From positions 5,086,501 through 5,150,500 of the forward strand of contig OY987246.1 in assembly GCA_963920765.1 (NCBI GenBank): 64,000 nucleotides of DNA, given 5' to 3'. The stretch's first letter is position 1; every line of letters begins with the position of its first letter. Origin of the DNA: Ulota crispa. Lineage: Eukaryota; Streptophyta; Bryopsida; Orthotrichales; Orthotrichaceae. Both the position numbers and the translations under genes were made by a program. This document shows positions 1 to 11,621 of this stretch, in pieces. Below the pieces are notes generated by a model, which did not search any database, had not been told where the DNA came from, and saw only the letters and a list, made by a program, of their open reading frames with translations.

Positions 1-56
1 AACTTGGCATTGTCGTACTTGGTGTCTTTACTCGTGTATGGCAGCACGGGCGCCAT
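1..56 (-). CDS. 5' end of a minus-strand gene (first ~18 codons, runs off the window)
   Basis: On the minus strand an ATG at 56-54 in good plant initiation context (GCGACATGGCG) opens a frame reading MAPVLPYTSKDTKYDNAKF to the window edge. GC content and codon choice resemble the exons elsewhere in the window. I do not recognise the protein from so few residues. Its head-to-head position with the gene starting at 842 suggests a divergent pair sharing the intervening ~790 bp. The frame is short enough to occur by chance, so the call is tentative. Confidence 0.35.
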   Translation of the reverse strand, partial: MAPVLPYTSKDTKYDNAK

Positions 57-841
57 GTCGCATCACGCTCATGCCCTTCGCAACGCAACGAGGAGCAATA
101 AGACTACTACGATTCGAAAAAAAAAGTGTAGATCGAGTGAGCGAGAAAGCTCCGATGTTATACCGATGCGCCGATCGCCGGAAATCCGATAATCAATGCT
201 CGTAAACCAGTCATCCTAGCTACGTTTTCTTTGAAATCGATGACGACGACGAGGACGAGGACGATTACTAACTTTACGAAAAAACTCGTCGACCTAAACC
301 TGCTCCAACTCTGTATAAGTCAACTTTCGTTCAGTTCTCGGCTCTCTCACCGACAGAGCGTTGTTCTGAAAATAGTCTCCACCGCAAAACCCGTGATCTC
401 TTGTACGACTACAATTTTCGTTTCAATCGATCAATTTCTGCTCAACAAAGCAAACTTCACGTACGGGAACGGATCCCGAGAATGCGAGCTTACAGCTTCA
501 ATCTCCGACAATAACGTTCACTGGATTTTGACCAAAGAAGCACAAAAAAAAAGTGACAATAATGTGAAGAGAGTGATGAGCAAAAAGCTGGTTAGGAGAG
601 ATTTAGGTTAACCCTATAACCGTGGTCCCACAGACCACGCATGCGAAGTGAAGATGTGGCATGGCTTTGTTCGTAGCTGCGGATTTGATGACCGCGAGAC
701 TCTTATCCTCGTCGTCGCCACATTTGAGATCATTGTGCTGACACGGATGTTTTGTGGCTTTCGGTGACTTTGTGACATTCAAATCGGTCGATGTAGTTGC
801 GTTGGAGCAATCCTGTTTTGAGATAGCGGAAGAGATTCAGC
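57..841. promoter_or_regulatory. intergenic region, possible bidirectional promoter
   Basis: The stretch lies between the putative minus-strand start at 56 and the ATG at 842. It contains open frames on the plus strand (for example 231-611), but they have skewed composition and no recognisable protein. If both flanking genes are real, it holds both 5' UTRs and promoters. I see no convincing TATA box and assign no specific site. Confidence 0.35.
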
Positions 842-3800
842 ATGTCAACTCATTTGAGCCAATGCCGTGTGTTACAATGTGGATTCAAAGCTGACCTAAT
901 TCTGTGGAGGAGTGCTGGTTCTCCGGTTTCTTGCTCGTCAGGGTTAGGCCTGTCAGTGTGCAGACGTGGTCAATCAGTTGGTTTGAAAGATCGGCGAGTG
1001 AAATGCAGAGCTCCTGGAAGAGTGTGCTGCTCGATTAGGTCAGACAGAGATGCGGAAAGAACAGAAAAGACGAGCTCTGAGCTTTCAAGTTCGCTTTCAA
1101 ATTCGAGTGACGAGAATGTGAAGAAGAAATGGGTAGTCGCCGCTTTGGCAGCCGTGGTGATGGTTGGAGCTGGAGAGCCGGCTATGGCGTTCAACTGGTT
1201 CGGGCAATCGCAAATGGAGAAGGACCCCGTGCAGCCGTTCACTCTCTATGGCAGCATCTTGTAGGTGACCCTTCTTCGCCTCCGCTCCTGCTCATCCTTC
1301 CAAACCCTAAACCGCAAGTCCACACCATTTTGCAGCCTTCTCAACTTTTTGCTAACCATCTTATAGGTGACCACACTCCCCCCTTCTCTTCTCTCTACCT
1401 TCTGAAATCCTAAACTGCAAATCACACCATGCCTGGCTGCATTTTGCAATACAACCCTTTTGCATTATTTTCAACCATTTTGCTATGCCAGCTTGTAGGT
1501 GACCCTTCTTCGCCCCTCCTCTTCTTCTGCCTACCCTTCGAAACCCTAAACTGCAAATCACACCATTTTACAACATTCTCAACCTCTTACTATGCCATCT
1601 TGTAGGTGACCTTACTTTCCCCTTCTCTTCTCTCTACCTTCCTAAACCCTAAGCCGCAAATCACATCATTTTGCAACATTCTCAACTTTTTGCTAACCAT
1701 CTTGTAGGTGGCTCACTTCCCCTCCTCTTCTTCTTTACACCTTCGGAAACCCTAAGCCGCAAATCACACCATTTTGCAACACTCTCAAGCTCTTGCTATG
1801 TCATCTTGTAGGTGACCCCACTTCCCCCTTCTCTTCTCTCTACCTTCTGAAACCCTAAACCGCAAATCAGACCATGTCTGGCTACATTTTGCAATATTTT
1901 CAACCTTATTGCTATTCCAGCTTGTAGGTGACCCCTCTTTGCCATTCCTCTTCCCTAAACCTTCGCAAACCCTAAACTGCAAATCACACCATTTTGCAAC
2001 ATTCTCAATCTTTTGCAATGCCATCTTGTAAGTGGCTCACTTCCCCCTCTTCTTCTCTCTACCTTCTGAAACCCTAAACTGCAAATCATACCATTCCTAG
2101 CTGCATTTTGCAATATTTTCAACCTTTTTGTTATGCCAGCTTGTTGGTGATCCCTCTTCGCCTTTCCTCTTCCCTAAACCTTCCGAAACCCTAAAATGCA
2201 AACCACACCATTTTGCAACATTCTCAACCTTTTGCTATGCCAGCTTGTAGGCGAGCTTACTTTCCCCTTCTCTTCTCTCTACCTTGCGAACCTTAAACCG
2301 CAAATCACACCATGCCTGGCTGTATTTTGCAGTATTTTCAACCTTTTTGCTATGCCAGCTTGTAGGTGACCCCTCTTCGCCTTTCCTCTTACCTAAACCT
2401 TCTGAAACCCTAAACTGCTTTTCACACCATTTTGCAACATTCTTAAACATTTTGCTATGCCTCACTTCTTCGAGATCAATTCGACCTATTTTCACGAAGG
2501 TTAAGTTAATGAGCCAGTGTTTTGTTGAAGATTTGCAGTACCTTGGCTTTGCGGTACTGTCTTAATCATAGAAATGCGTTTGGCTAGTGCCAGTGAGGAG
2601 TTTTTTGCTCTGCATTTCTAATTTGGATGCTGCTGCTATGAACGCAGGAAGAAGTACTTGATCGAGGATGTCGTTGAAAACAAGGTCGTAGGCAGGAAGA
2701 AGGGATTCACAGCATCAGCTTGGTACATGCACTTTCCAGCTTCTGTTTTCCATATAACAAGGGTTTACTTAAACCTCTGCTGATTTCTTAGCTTGAACAT
2801 GGTTTACTCCGTCCCATTTTTGCAGAAAAGTATGATAATCTTGAGATTTTTCTCCCATCGGTTTTAATGTGAGGGTGATGGAATGAGCTGGAGAAGTCGT
2901 GTTTGTCGCTTCTCTATGTATGTTTTCTCATGCGAGGGAGCTCTGTTGTTAAAGTTTCAATATACCTCCTGCTGTGCAGAAAAGCTCTTGGTTTAGTTTC
3001 TCATGACAAAAAACGCTAATTTGCATAAGAGATACTTTGGTATCTCCTGAGAAAACTGTTAAATTTGCAAGAAAGAAGCTCATTGAAATGGTTTTGGGTT
3101 TCTCTCAACTTTTAAACCTCCTGCAACAGATTGGACTTGTTTTATTATCTAATGTATTCTTCATGCTATGATTCAACCTCTTAAGCACTGGGAAGTCCTG
3201 TTTGATGTACTTACTTTGTATTCTTTTACTTTGAACACTAAATTTTCACAATCAAACGATAAAATGTAGTTTTGGACATTTCAAGTCTTACATTGGGACT
3301 TCGTGGTGGTTTACTATTTTGTTTTACAGTGTAAATGCGTTGGATGCAAACAAAGAAACTCCTGAACTGCAAGGCGTACCACCTGGTCTTAAGGTAATTC
3401 TTCTTTCTTTTCCCACTCTATTTTTGTAAAAAAAATTGGATATTCTTTTAAGAGGAAGTTACAAATACGGGCAATAAATCATAAAAGGAGTGCAAATAGG
3501 GACACAACTGAAAGTAATTATAAATGTGGTGTTTTTGCAATCCTACGTGCTACCCTCAATTCACAATGTTGTTGTTGTCCTTTGCTCTCAATATGCTCTT
3601 TGTGTGTCACTTGTTGTGTCTGGTGGTCGCCACTCATTGCCCCCACCTTTTGATATTATGAAAGGCTTGTTACCGACTTTGCCACTCACATGTGCAAAAG
3701 TTATGTTCCTTCTTGTTGTACTTGATCTTCCATTGTGCATTTTCTTTGTAGTGGTAGTTGTGGAGGTAAACCTTCTTTGGTGAGTTGGCTTGCCAAACAC

Positions 3801-5286
3801 TAGGTAGTGAGTGGCAATATCGTGGATATTGTAGTTGCGCCCCTGTTAGTAATGACGTGTAATCATTTTGTGATTTTGTGCCCTTGTTTTTCTAAACTTT
3901 CCTTGTTTTCAACCATTTTTGTGACAGACACTTTATCGTTTTTCAGTTTCTCTTTCTTTAAAGTATGTACTATTGATAGCCCCTTTTGAGATATACTTCA
4001 TACCTAAGATTCTAACGCATTGATTTGATTCTTTAGGTGACCATCATTGGAGAGCCATCGTGTTCAAAAGGACAAGGCCAGACAAGGGAGGAGTCTTGCA
4101 CTGCTCCATGTAGAAAGGCATGCCAGGGTGCTGTGACTCAGCATTTGACGGAAGTGAAGGAGGAAACGGGCTACGTTTTGGATCAATCGGATGTCAAGAA
4201 AGTTACCGACACTTGCTCCGGGCAATGCTTCAATGAATGTAAGCTTACATGCTCTTTTGTACTCTTGCACTACAAGATTTCAGAAAATACAAAATTTCTA
4301 TTTGCCACGTGTCATTGTAGAGGAATCCTATTATAGATTTTTGTAAAACTTGTATATTAGAAGTGGATTGCAAAGCAAGTTAGCATGTTTTTCTTAGAGC
4401 ATTTGTATGAAGGAACTATACATTTTTTAAATGTTGATTATAGGTGTTTAACCTTATGTTCTCATGTACATCTTAGACACGAATCTATAGTAGTTGTTTT
4501 TTGTACACGAGTTGTAATTAAGTCTACTTACCTCACAAACAACACTGATTTGACTCCCTAGTTTTGTGACAGCCGATTCTAAGGCAAGTAAACATGAATT
4601 TTTGGAAAATTTATAAATTTATAAAGTCTTGATTGTACTACTAGCTCTTGTTTTTAGATTGTTTACATTTTAGACAAGAATCTAAAGTGGTTGATTTAGG
4701 TGTATTTACCTTATAAATAATATTGTGCTGACATTTTAGACTTGTGTTGTGGTGTTATTTGGAAGGTACCAAGCCAGGGAAAAGCATTTCTTTTGTGTTT
4801 CCATTTCGGCCCCACTAACCAACTTTCAAGTATCATATGAATTTTTCTGTAAGTCCGCGTGTATCCAATTCTTTTATAAAGGCTTTCTGCAAAGAGTGGA
4901 CACTTATATTACACTTGTCCTTGGGTCAGTTTAGATTGCACATGTAAAAGCAATAACAATTTTAAAATTTGAACAAATAATCCATTGCTTTATGTCACAT
5001 TTAACGAAACAATTGTCTAGTTCTTTTTATCTCAAGTATTTATTGCATGTCACTTGGGAACCTCTCCTAATTTCTTCTTCCTTGGAATTCTTGTAGGATT
5101 AAAAATTTGAGGTTAGACAAGTAAAACCTGATTCTTTGTGGAGGCTTTTGTGTTCTATCAAACCTTTTGTTCTCGATGTTTAATACGAAGTGGTCCTTAC
5201 TAATTATTTCCTAAATCGCTGTGCTAATTAGGACTTCGTTGTTGTTGTATGGTGCAGGCCTTCTAATCAGGACTTTGGTAAGTTGA
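842..5286 (+). CDS. plastid-targeted conserved plant protein of unknown function, cysteine-patterned C-terminus (five exons)
   Basis: Exons read as 842-1260, 2648-2722, 3330-3393, 4037-4238 and 5258-5286, giving 262 aa; phases match at every GT/AG junction. The first ~110 residues are Ser/Arg-rich like a chloroplast transit peptide. A KKK followed by a hydrophobic stretch ending in AMA (residues ~113-133) resembles a thylakoid-lumen signal or a membrane anchor. The body begins FNWFGQ, then DPVQPFTLYG and GRKKGFTASAC. Exon 4 carries two CX3CX3C motifs, Cys207/211/215 and Cys246/250/254, possibly disulfide- or metal-binding. The last Cys is split across intron 4. I do not recognise a named family. 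The terminal exon (eight further codons, then TGA) is the least certain: a strong donor (TTG|GTAAGT, 5275-5283) lies inside it, so the gene could continue. Intron 1 is a tandem repeat, listed separately. Confidence 0.72.
1258..2465 (+). repeat. eleven-copy tandem repeat (~104/115 bp units) filling most of intron 1
   Basis: The word CTTGTAGGTG or a close variant recurs at 1258, 1360, 1492, 1599, 1701, 1805, 1921, 2025, 2140, 2244 and 2359. The spacings are 102, 132, 107, 102, 104, 116, 104, 115, 104 and 115 bp. Each unit also has a pyrimidine-rich segment, a telo-box-like AAACCCTAAA and a TGCAAATCACACCAT block. Two subtypes alternate imperfectly: one reads CTTCGCC after the splice-like word, the other ACTTCCCC or ACTTTCC. 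The first copy begins exactly at the exon 1/intron 1 junction, so the functional 5' splice site is itself part of the array. Confidence 0.9.
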
Positions 5287-6733
5287 ATTAGCGTTTATCG
5301 GGGCTGACGTGAATGGTTCAGTAGGGTTTTCTTTGAATCTATTGCTTTGACGTATGCACCGGTGTGCATTTTGTACAATTTATTTAGTAGATCCTAATTA
5401 GTAGTATAAAATTAGGATGATATGGGGAATTTTTAGTTTTTAGATATAATTTTGTAATGTTTTATACAAAAAGTCTGGTTACCTTGATTGAAAACAAACA
5501 AAAGGTGTGGAAAGTTGGTTAAAAGAAACCATCCCTATTCATTGGAGGGTAAGGAAACCCTTAACCCTAAACCTCAAGGGACAAAAGCTCATTCTTCTTC
5601 AACCCTCACTTTGGCTAGCATTCTTATTTGTTGTGGTTTATTTGAAATTCAATGGTTCTTGTTTTATTTGTTTGAAATTTATGAAGTCACACTCTTCATT
5701 GAGAGCATTTCAATTAGCTTCAACAACTAATTTCTACTAATGAGAATTTTGTTGTTTGGCTGTTTTTTCCAATGAGGTGTGAAAAATGCTTCATCCACAT
5801 TTTGAACGCTTGAAATTAAATTGAGTCAATAATTGGGCCCTAAAATAAAGTGGTCTTATTAACTTTAAAATCAAGCACACCTGATATGATGGTCGCCGAT
5901 TCAAAATACCTGTGACTTGAATGCTACGATTGTCCAAAGGGAACTTTACTTTTGTCGTCATACTATAACCCTTACGTACTCATGATCTGACTACTTGAAC
6001 CCTACGCTGTTTTAGTTTCTTAAATCGACACTAGAGTTTAAAGCACAAGTATCTTAAACCCTCACTAAAAGTCACTCCCAAGGCAAACTTGACACTGATT
6101 TATAGAAAACAATATCTTTACTCCATGGCAGTATGCATTCAGAAATTTGTGCTACTTCACAGACGAGTACTAAAGAAAGTCTTGAATATTTTATGCAGAA
6201 AAATTGGTGGGACACAGATTGAAAGTTGGCGTGGGCAAAAATAATGTTCAATCCGAATCTTGAGCAAAGTTTTATCTTCTTGACTTCAAAGCTTCCAAGG
6301 AATGATGCCATGTACGCAAATACAATGACCGATCAGGACGTGAGACTTGACACATAATGTGAATTGCCCTAACTTTTATCTCTACCAATCAGATTCTAAG
6401 AGAGAATTTTTTTCTTCGGTAACAGTAAATAGAAATTAGTTTTGCCCTATACAGGTAAATATTCCATTTTACTAACTAGTACTACAGTATATGCCTCATT
6501 ACCACGGGAACTGGATACTTGAATTGGTACAGAGACTCAAACCAAGTAGTGTCCTGGACGCCTTCTTCATCTTCATGGTTTGATAGAATGTCCCTTTGAG
6601 ATTGACCAGTAGTCAGCTTCAGTACTGAAACCCCTAACATCTTCAGATGGAAACGATGCTCTTGCAATGAAACCTTTCAAAAAATTAGCTTTCGGTGATT
6701 GGACCCTCTAGCATGTCAAGTTCCTCATGAGCT
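5287..6733. other. AT-rich intergenic stretch
   Basis: This is the 3' flank of the five-exon gene. Frames at 5488-5740 and minus 6072-6311 are short, AT-rich and without recognisable motifs. I see no gene or clear repeat boundary here. Confidence 0.5.
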
Positions 6734-6737
6734 TTAA

Positions 6738-7471
6738 CCCCTCAACGCCCAAGCAGCGATTTTTGAGCTATGTAGTGATTTTGGACAAGCCACTACAAAT
6801 GGGTTTTGAATTTTATTTTTATTTTATTTTCATACATGAAGTATCCAAGGAGTAGCTTTAAGGCCCAACAATTTTCATGACTTTGGACTACATGGTTCAA
6901 AAGTTATTGCATGATTTGTTGTTTTCTTTGCTCATCAGGGCAGCTTAGGTAGCTCAAAAACTTGTTCAAAAACTACATTTCAAGTTTTTTGTAAATTTTA
7001 AATTGGTTCTTTAGATCTACATATAGGTGGGAAGCTTTGAATCATTCAATTTACATTAATGAGATGTAAGTTATGAGAAGTTTTAGTTTGCGGGTAGGTA
7101 GACTCCACACCAACCCGCAAACTAAAACTTCTCATAACTTTCATCTCATTAATGGAAATTGAATGATTCAAACCCTCCCACCTATATGTAGATCTAAAGA
7201 ACCAATTTAAAATTTACAAAAAACTTGAAATGTAGTTTTTGAAGAAGTTTTTGAGCTACCTAAGCTGCCCTGATGAGCAAAGAAAACAACAAATCATGCA
7301 ATAACTTTTGAACCATGTAGTCCAAAGTCATGAAAATTGTTGGGCCTTAAAGCTACTCCTTGGGTATTTCAAGTGTGAAAATAAAATTTAACAAAAAAAT
7401 TCCAAACCCATTTGTAGTGGCCTGCCCAAAATCACTACACATCCCAAAAACGCTGCTTGGGCCTTGAGGGG
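6738..7471. mobile_element. 734-bp foldback element with CCCCTCAA termini, TTAA-class
   Basis: Positions 6738-7095 and 7113-7471 are near-perfect reverse complements (~358-bp arms) around a ~17-bp loop. The outer ends read CCCCTCAACGCCCAAGCAGCG on the left and its near-complement on the right. TTAA precedes the left end (6734-6737); the right flank is TGAA (7472-7475), probably a decayed TTAA. The arm sequence next to the loop resembles the right half of the ~0.95-kb elements at 40619 and 62675, so this looks like a hairpin derivative of that family. It has no coding capacity. Confidence 0.75.
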
Positions 7472-7475
7472 TGAA

Positions 7476-7699
7476 CTCACGTCCCATGGGATAGTAGATA
7501 TGTTGTTGTATAATTGGCATTTGCTACTGACAGCAAGAAGTTTCAATATGGGATCTCAAATAGCTCACCAGAACCACATTGACCTATATTCCCATTTCTC
7601 TGTTGATCTTAGTTGTAATATAGATGTGGATCCATTTCTAATATAAGAGAAATACCTTATATTGTATTGGTTGCAAAGGCACTTTTGAACCTTTAAGGG
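7476..7699. mobile_element. ~226-bp TTAA-class MITE, family I (reverse orientation)
   Basis: Shares with the copies at 8456, 24114, 46262, 47571, 48988, 49219 and 60420 the blocks TTGGCATTTGCTAC, GGGATCTCAA and CTTTGTTGATCT, in the reverse orientation used at 48988. It abuts the foldback element directly across 7472-7475. Its right end reads CTTTAAGGG followed by TTAC instead of TTAA. Non-coding. Confidence 0.7.
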
Positions 7700-7771
7700 T
7701 TACCTAGAGAACAACATTACTTTTTGTTTTGAATATACACAATTGGATTAGCCGATCAAGAATACAATGTA

Positions 7772-8107
7772 CAGTGGTGCTTGGTTAATGTTGACCTTTG
7801 TGACAAAATCAATTGGATATGATCACAGTCTACTCCTCTATTGTCTGAAATGTGTATTATGAGCCCGATTAAGGTCAAATACTTGCGTACAATCAACAAT
7901 TGCTTTTTTGTCAACGCCCATTTTGACTCATCAACTAGAAAGACGTTTGGTTGGTGAACCAAAAACACACATGGAAAAACACTCTAAAATTACAACCACC
8001 AAAATTAAAAATAATGCTAATAAAGTGCTTACTTATGACCAATTTTTGGATAAGATCAACATTCTTTTTCTCTAACCCAAAGTGTTGACCTTATCCAAGC
8101 ATCACTG
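7772..8107. mobile_element. mariner-like MITE flanked by TA
   Basis: The terminal inverted repeats are CAGTGGTGCTTGG on the left and CCAAGCATCACTG on the right. TA lies immediately outside both ends (7770-7771 and 8108-8109), as expected for Tc1/mariner-type insertion. A related copy is at 17843-18562. Length is 336 bp; there is no transposase frame. Confidence 0.65.
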
Positions 8108-8455
8108 TAATCGGGACTGTAATACCTTGTCATCTTCAAAGGTCGTTAGCGGTACAATGAGCTTGTAATCGGTATACGCCGTTGGAAAGAAATAAACATG
8201 ATTTGTTTCCAGCTTGGTTTTTTTCAAACCAGGATTTCACCGACGGACAAATCAAATCGTCTCTCAAGCTCGGGATGGTTCATGCCTGGCACGACATGAA
8301 TAGTACTCCTTCACTATCTCCACCTCACATTATTTTCCATCCGTAAACTGAAGAGCTCTTCGTCGACATGATTGGTACGATTCGAAATCACTGAACTTGA
8401 AAACTGGTAAAAATGGAAATTCTATAAAAAATGGAGTCAACAAAATTTGGTTTAA

Positions 8456-8684
8456 CCTCTGAACATCTGAGCGTGCCGCTACAACCAATACAACAATGCT
8501 TGGTATTTTTCTTGTATTTGGAACAAATTCACACCTTCACTACATTTGAGATCAACAAAGAAGTTGGAGAATAAATCAAAGCAATACTACTGAGCTACTT
8601 GAGATCCCAAATTAAAACTTCTTATTGGTAACAAATGTCAATTATACGGCAACGTATATATTCTGCCTTATGGTCATTTAAGAG
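8456..8684. mobile_element. 229-bp TTAA-class MITE, family I (forward)
   Basis: Exact TTAA flanks are at 8452-8455 and 8685-8688. The left end is CCTCTGAACATC (one or two changes from CCCCTAAA). The interior shares TTTGAGATCAACAAAGAAG and TGAGCTACTTGAGATCCC with the other family I copies. Non-coding. Confidence 0.75.
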
Positions 8685-9121
8685 TTAATAACATAAGTCC
8701 CTTTTCTTGTGTTTTCTCACTTCTCTAGAATTATATCTATGAAGAAATAGATTCCTTTTTTCATGGAATTGTCCATTTTTATTGATGTCACTAATTCCCC
8801 AAACAAAAATGCAACGTGTTGAAGAGGCAGTTGCCGTTGGCACAAAATGCACAAGTTCCTCTACCTTCTCCACTATGAGCAAATCTCTAGCTTAATCCCA
8901 AGAGGATGTTGCCTATCAAAAGTGTTGGTTGTATTCATACAAGAACCATTTAGTAGTTGAAAAAATGGTCTTATGACAAATGTCAAACATTCCCAAAAAA
9001 TCGTAGTTGACCAATAGTATGTTTATGACTTGGCTTAAAATTTACAATTCCAATGAGATTCATGTGCTACCCAAATTTCCCATCCGTATACAACACATGA
9101 GAGCGTATACAATACAACAAC

Positions 9122-9547
9122 CACTACTACAAAAGACATCCATTGCAACAGAAGAGAAACACTTTTGTAATGGTTTTGCAATGCATTGATGTGGAACAAA
9201 ACTTGGTTTGGACCTCACTATCTTACTAATGCATTGTAAAAATGTTGTTAATCAAATGCAAAAGTATTGACTAGTGAATCCATACTAGTGTGTTTTAAAA
9301 TTGTTGTAAATATGTAGATTTACTATTGCAAAGTAATTTCAAAATTATTATTGTTTTAGAGCAAATGCAATGCAATATTGTAACAAAACTATTGCAAATG
9401 CTAGTCTAGCTTTATAATTGTAGCACCAATGCAATCATAGTGCAAAACTATATCAAAACCATTGCAAAACCGTTGATATTTATTTTGTGGATATTGCAAA
9501 ATTATTGCAAAAGCTGTTGCAAAGCGTTGCATTGTGTTGTAGTCCGT
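9122..9547. mobile_element. low-complexity MITE rich in TTGCAAA words, CACTA-like termini
   Basis: The left end reads CACTACTACAAAAGACATCC and the right end reads roughly its complement (TGCATTGTGTTGTAGTCC). The interior is a loose repetition of ATTGCAAAAC-type words. The ACTACAA ends resemble CACTA-superfamily termini, but I could not fix a 3-bp target duplication. Confidence 0.4.
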
Positions 9548-9985
9548 TAGGAACTCGATTAGGGCTACAATAGCCATATCGAAAGGTCACAATATCCGGA
9601 CACACTTATGCCAGTCAGAACTGCAGCATATCATGAGAATTGTGCACACAATCAAAACTACTGGAAGTCTGGAACTTGAATGGATCTGCTTCTGGAGAGT
9701 CTAACGATAATGCATTTGGCTTCATTAGATACGGCAATCTCAACAAACTGCTCAGACCGAATCCAACAGACACTCATTGTGTGTAGAAAAGCCTAATTGA
9801 ACCTCAGGTTGTACGAAGGCCATACTTGCTGCGAGTGCAACATTTCTGGTATGTTTTGTGGTCGTTTAGGTGGGAGCTATGGTAGAGTGTTTGAATGCAT
9901 AAAATTTTGTAGAGAAGAAGGGTTGTTGGCGGTAGACAAACAATCATTACCGTTCTAGATGTCATTGAGTTATGTAAGTACTTTT
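9548..9985. other. intergenic stretch, nothing recognised
   Basis: Mixed-composition sequence between two repeats. Frames are short and I see no motif, RNA gene or repeat in it. Confidence 0.4.
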
Positions 9986-9989
9986 TGAT

Positions 9990-10250
9990 GTCAATGGTTT
10001 GTAGCTTCTAACACCATATTCAATAAATTGGGGAAAAGAGGTGTCCCAACTTGTACTCTCCCTCAAACCCAAAGAGTTAGATTTGAAGGTATTAGATTCA
10101 GTCTGAGCTAGTAAGATTTTTTTTCCCTTGCAAATCCCTCCTTTCAGGTGAGAACACGTGTACAAAAAAAAATGTTGGACTCAATTTGAGGAGATCACCT
10201 CAAACTTTTGAAAGCGAGTCTGAAAGTCCCAAATTATACCCTTTTTTCCA
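9990..10250 (-). repeat. dispersed ~270-bp repeat, copy 1 (inverted relative to copy 2)
   Basis: The blocks AACACCATATT, TGTCC(C)A, GATTTGAAGGTAT, CCTTGCAAATCC and GATCACCTCAAA recur in inverted order and orientation at 19905-20185. The boundaries are approximate and the superfamily is unknown. Confidence 0.55.
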
Positions 10251-10337
10251 ATTTACCTAATTTGCTGATTTCTATAGAAATGTAATATGTACAAGTGAAG
10301 GAATGGGTGGCTGTACAAAATAAGTGTATTGTTTGTA

Positions 10338-10663
10338 GGAAAATTTAATGGATACCCCTGAAGGTGGCAATCTTTACATAGGTACCCTTGTTTTTTCCGA
10401 AATTTTACAAATACTCTTGGACCAAAATTGTCAAGCTTTTGTTTTGTTGTGCATGCCACTTCCCTTCTTTCTTTTCTTTGTGCGCACATTGCTTCTTTTT
10501 ATTTCATTACATTCCCCTCTTCAACATTAGTCATGAAGAAAGTACAAGCACAACAAATAAATACCTAAATTTTTTGGTCCTAGAATATTTGTGTAATTTC
10601 TGGAAAAGCAAGGGTTATCTATGTAAATATTGTAGACTTCAGGGGTATCCATGAGTTTTTCCC
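10338..10663. mobile_element. Mutator-like MITE with 9-bp target duplication, copy 1
   Basis: The ends read GGAAAATTTAATGGATACCC and GGGTATCCATGAGTTTTTCCC. The flanks TTGTTTGTA (10329-10337) and TTGTTAGTA (10664-10672) differ at one base, fitting the 9-bp duplication of Mutator-type transposition. It is homologous to 57360-57659, including the shared TTTGTGCGCA core. Frames inside are short and not conserved as protein. Confidence 0.75.
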
Positions 10664-10672
10664 TTGTTAGTA

Positions 10673-11621
10673 ATGTGTTTGTTGTATTTTTGGATTTTGG
10701 CTAACTAATTTTGTTGGCATTCTGAGCTCTTGGATGATTCTAGGGGACATGTAGCAAGAAAGTCTAAATTTTGATTAAAATGTAAAGTTGATAAAACTAT
10801 CTTAAGTTGGGTAGGAATTGAAGGCTTCCATTTCCATATATGCACTCCTGGATGTGAAAAATGCTGCTAGTGGACCCTTAATGAAAACTATCAATATAGT
10901 GCATGTTCAAGAGATATTATACTCATTTTTTTGCAAGAAATGGAAACCCCCACATTTTTTGTTTCTACTTTATTACATGAAAATAGCTCCAATATTTAGA
11001 AATCATTCACAACTTGCAAAAATGTCAAAACATCTAAAAAAACCAAGAATCCCTATCCTCATCCATCCAAAAATTCAAATTAAAACAAGCTAACATTTCA
11101 AATATGCTTAGAAAATCAACCTACATCAACTCAGGAAGTCTAATAGTCAAAAAGGGTGTAAACGCATTAGAAAAGCATATGCTCTTTAAAAACTCAACCT
11201 CAGAAACTCATAGATATAACAAACACAATAGTAAACTCAAGAACAAAAATAAGACAACAAACTATTAAGATGCAATAATCCACAACACAAGATTGTTCAA
11301 AAACCTTGAAGAGAATACACACAAAGTAAAGAAACCTTTATATCAACTTGCACTACAAATGTTCAGCCAAGTTCCTCCAAACATTGAGCTCAATAAACGT
11401 CCAAACTAGAAACTAGTAACTTACAAGCGTTCTGTGCCGAGACGACTCCGAAACTCGGTGGCTATGTCGTTGCAGTAATCAGCTACCGTGATTAATACTA
11501 ACATTCGTGTATTCTAATAGAAAAACATGATATCTGTGAATGTTTTTGACAAACCCTAACCTGTCTTATGCTCGGTCTTGAGCTCAGTCTTGTGCTCGAT
11601 CTTGTACTCATCCACGTGATC
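10673..11621. other. AT-rich intergenic stretch downstream of the receptor-like gene
   Basis: Long A-rich tracts and short frames only. Toward the right end (11440-11620) GC rises near the tandem-duplicated 3' end of the receptor-like gene. I see no gene. Confidence 0.45.

Noticed and set aside
1246..2495. Minus-strand frames repeated through the intron 1 array
   Set aside because: Repetition of the ~110-bp unit produces repeated frames; the sequence is intronic and not protein-like.
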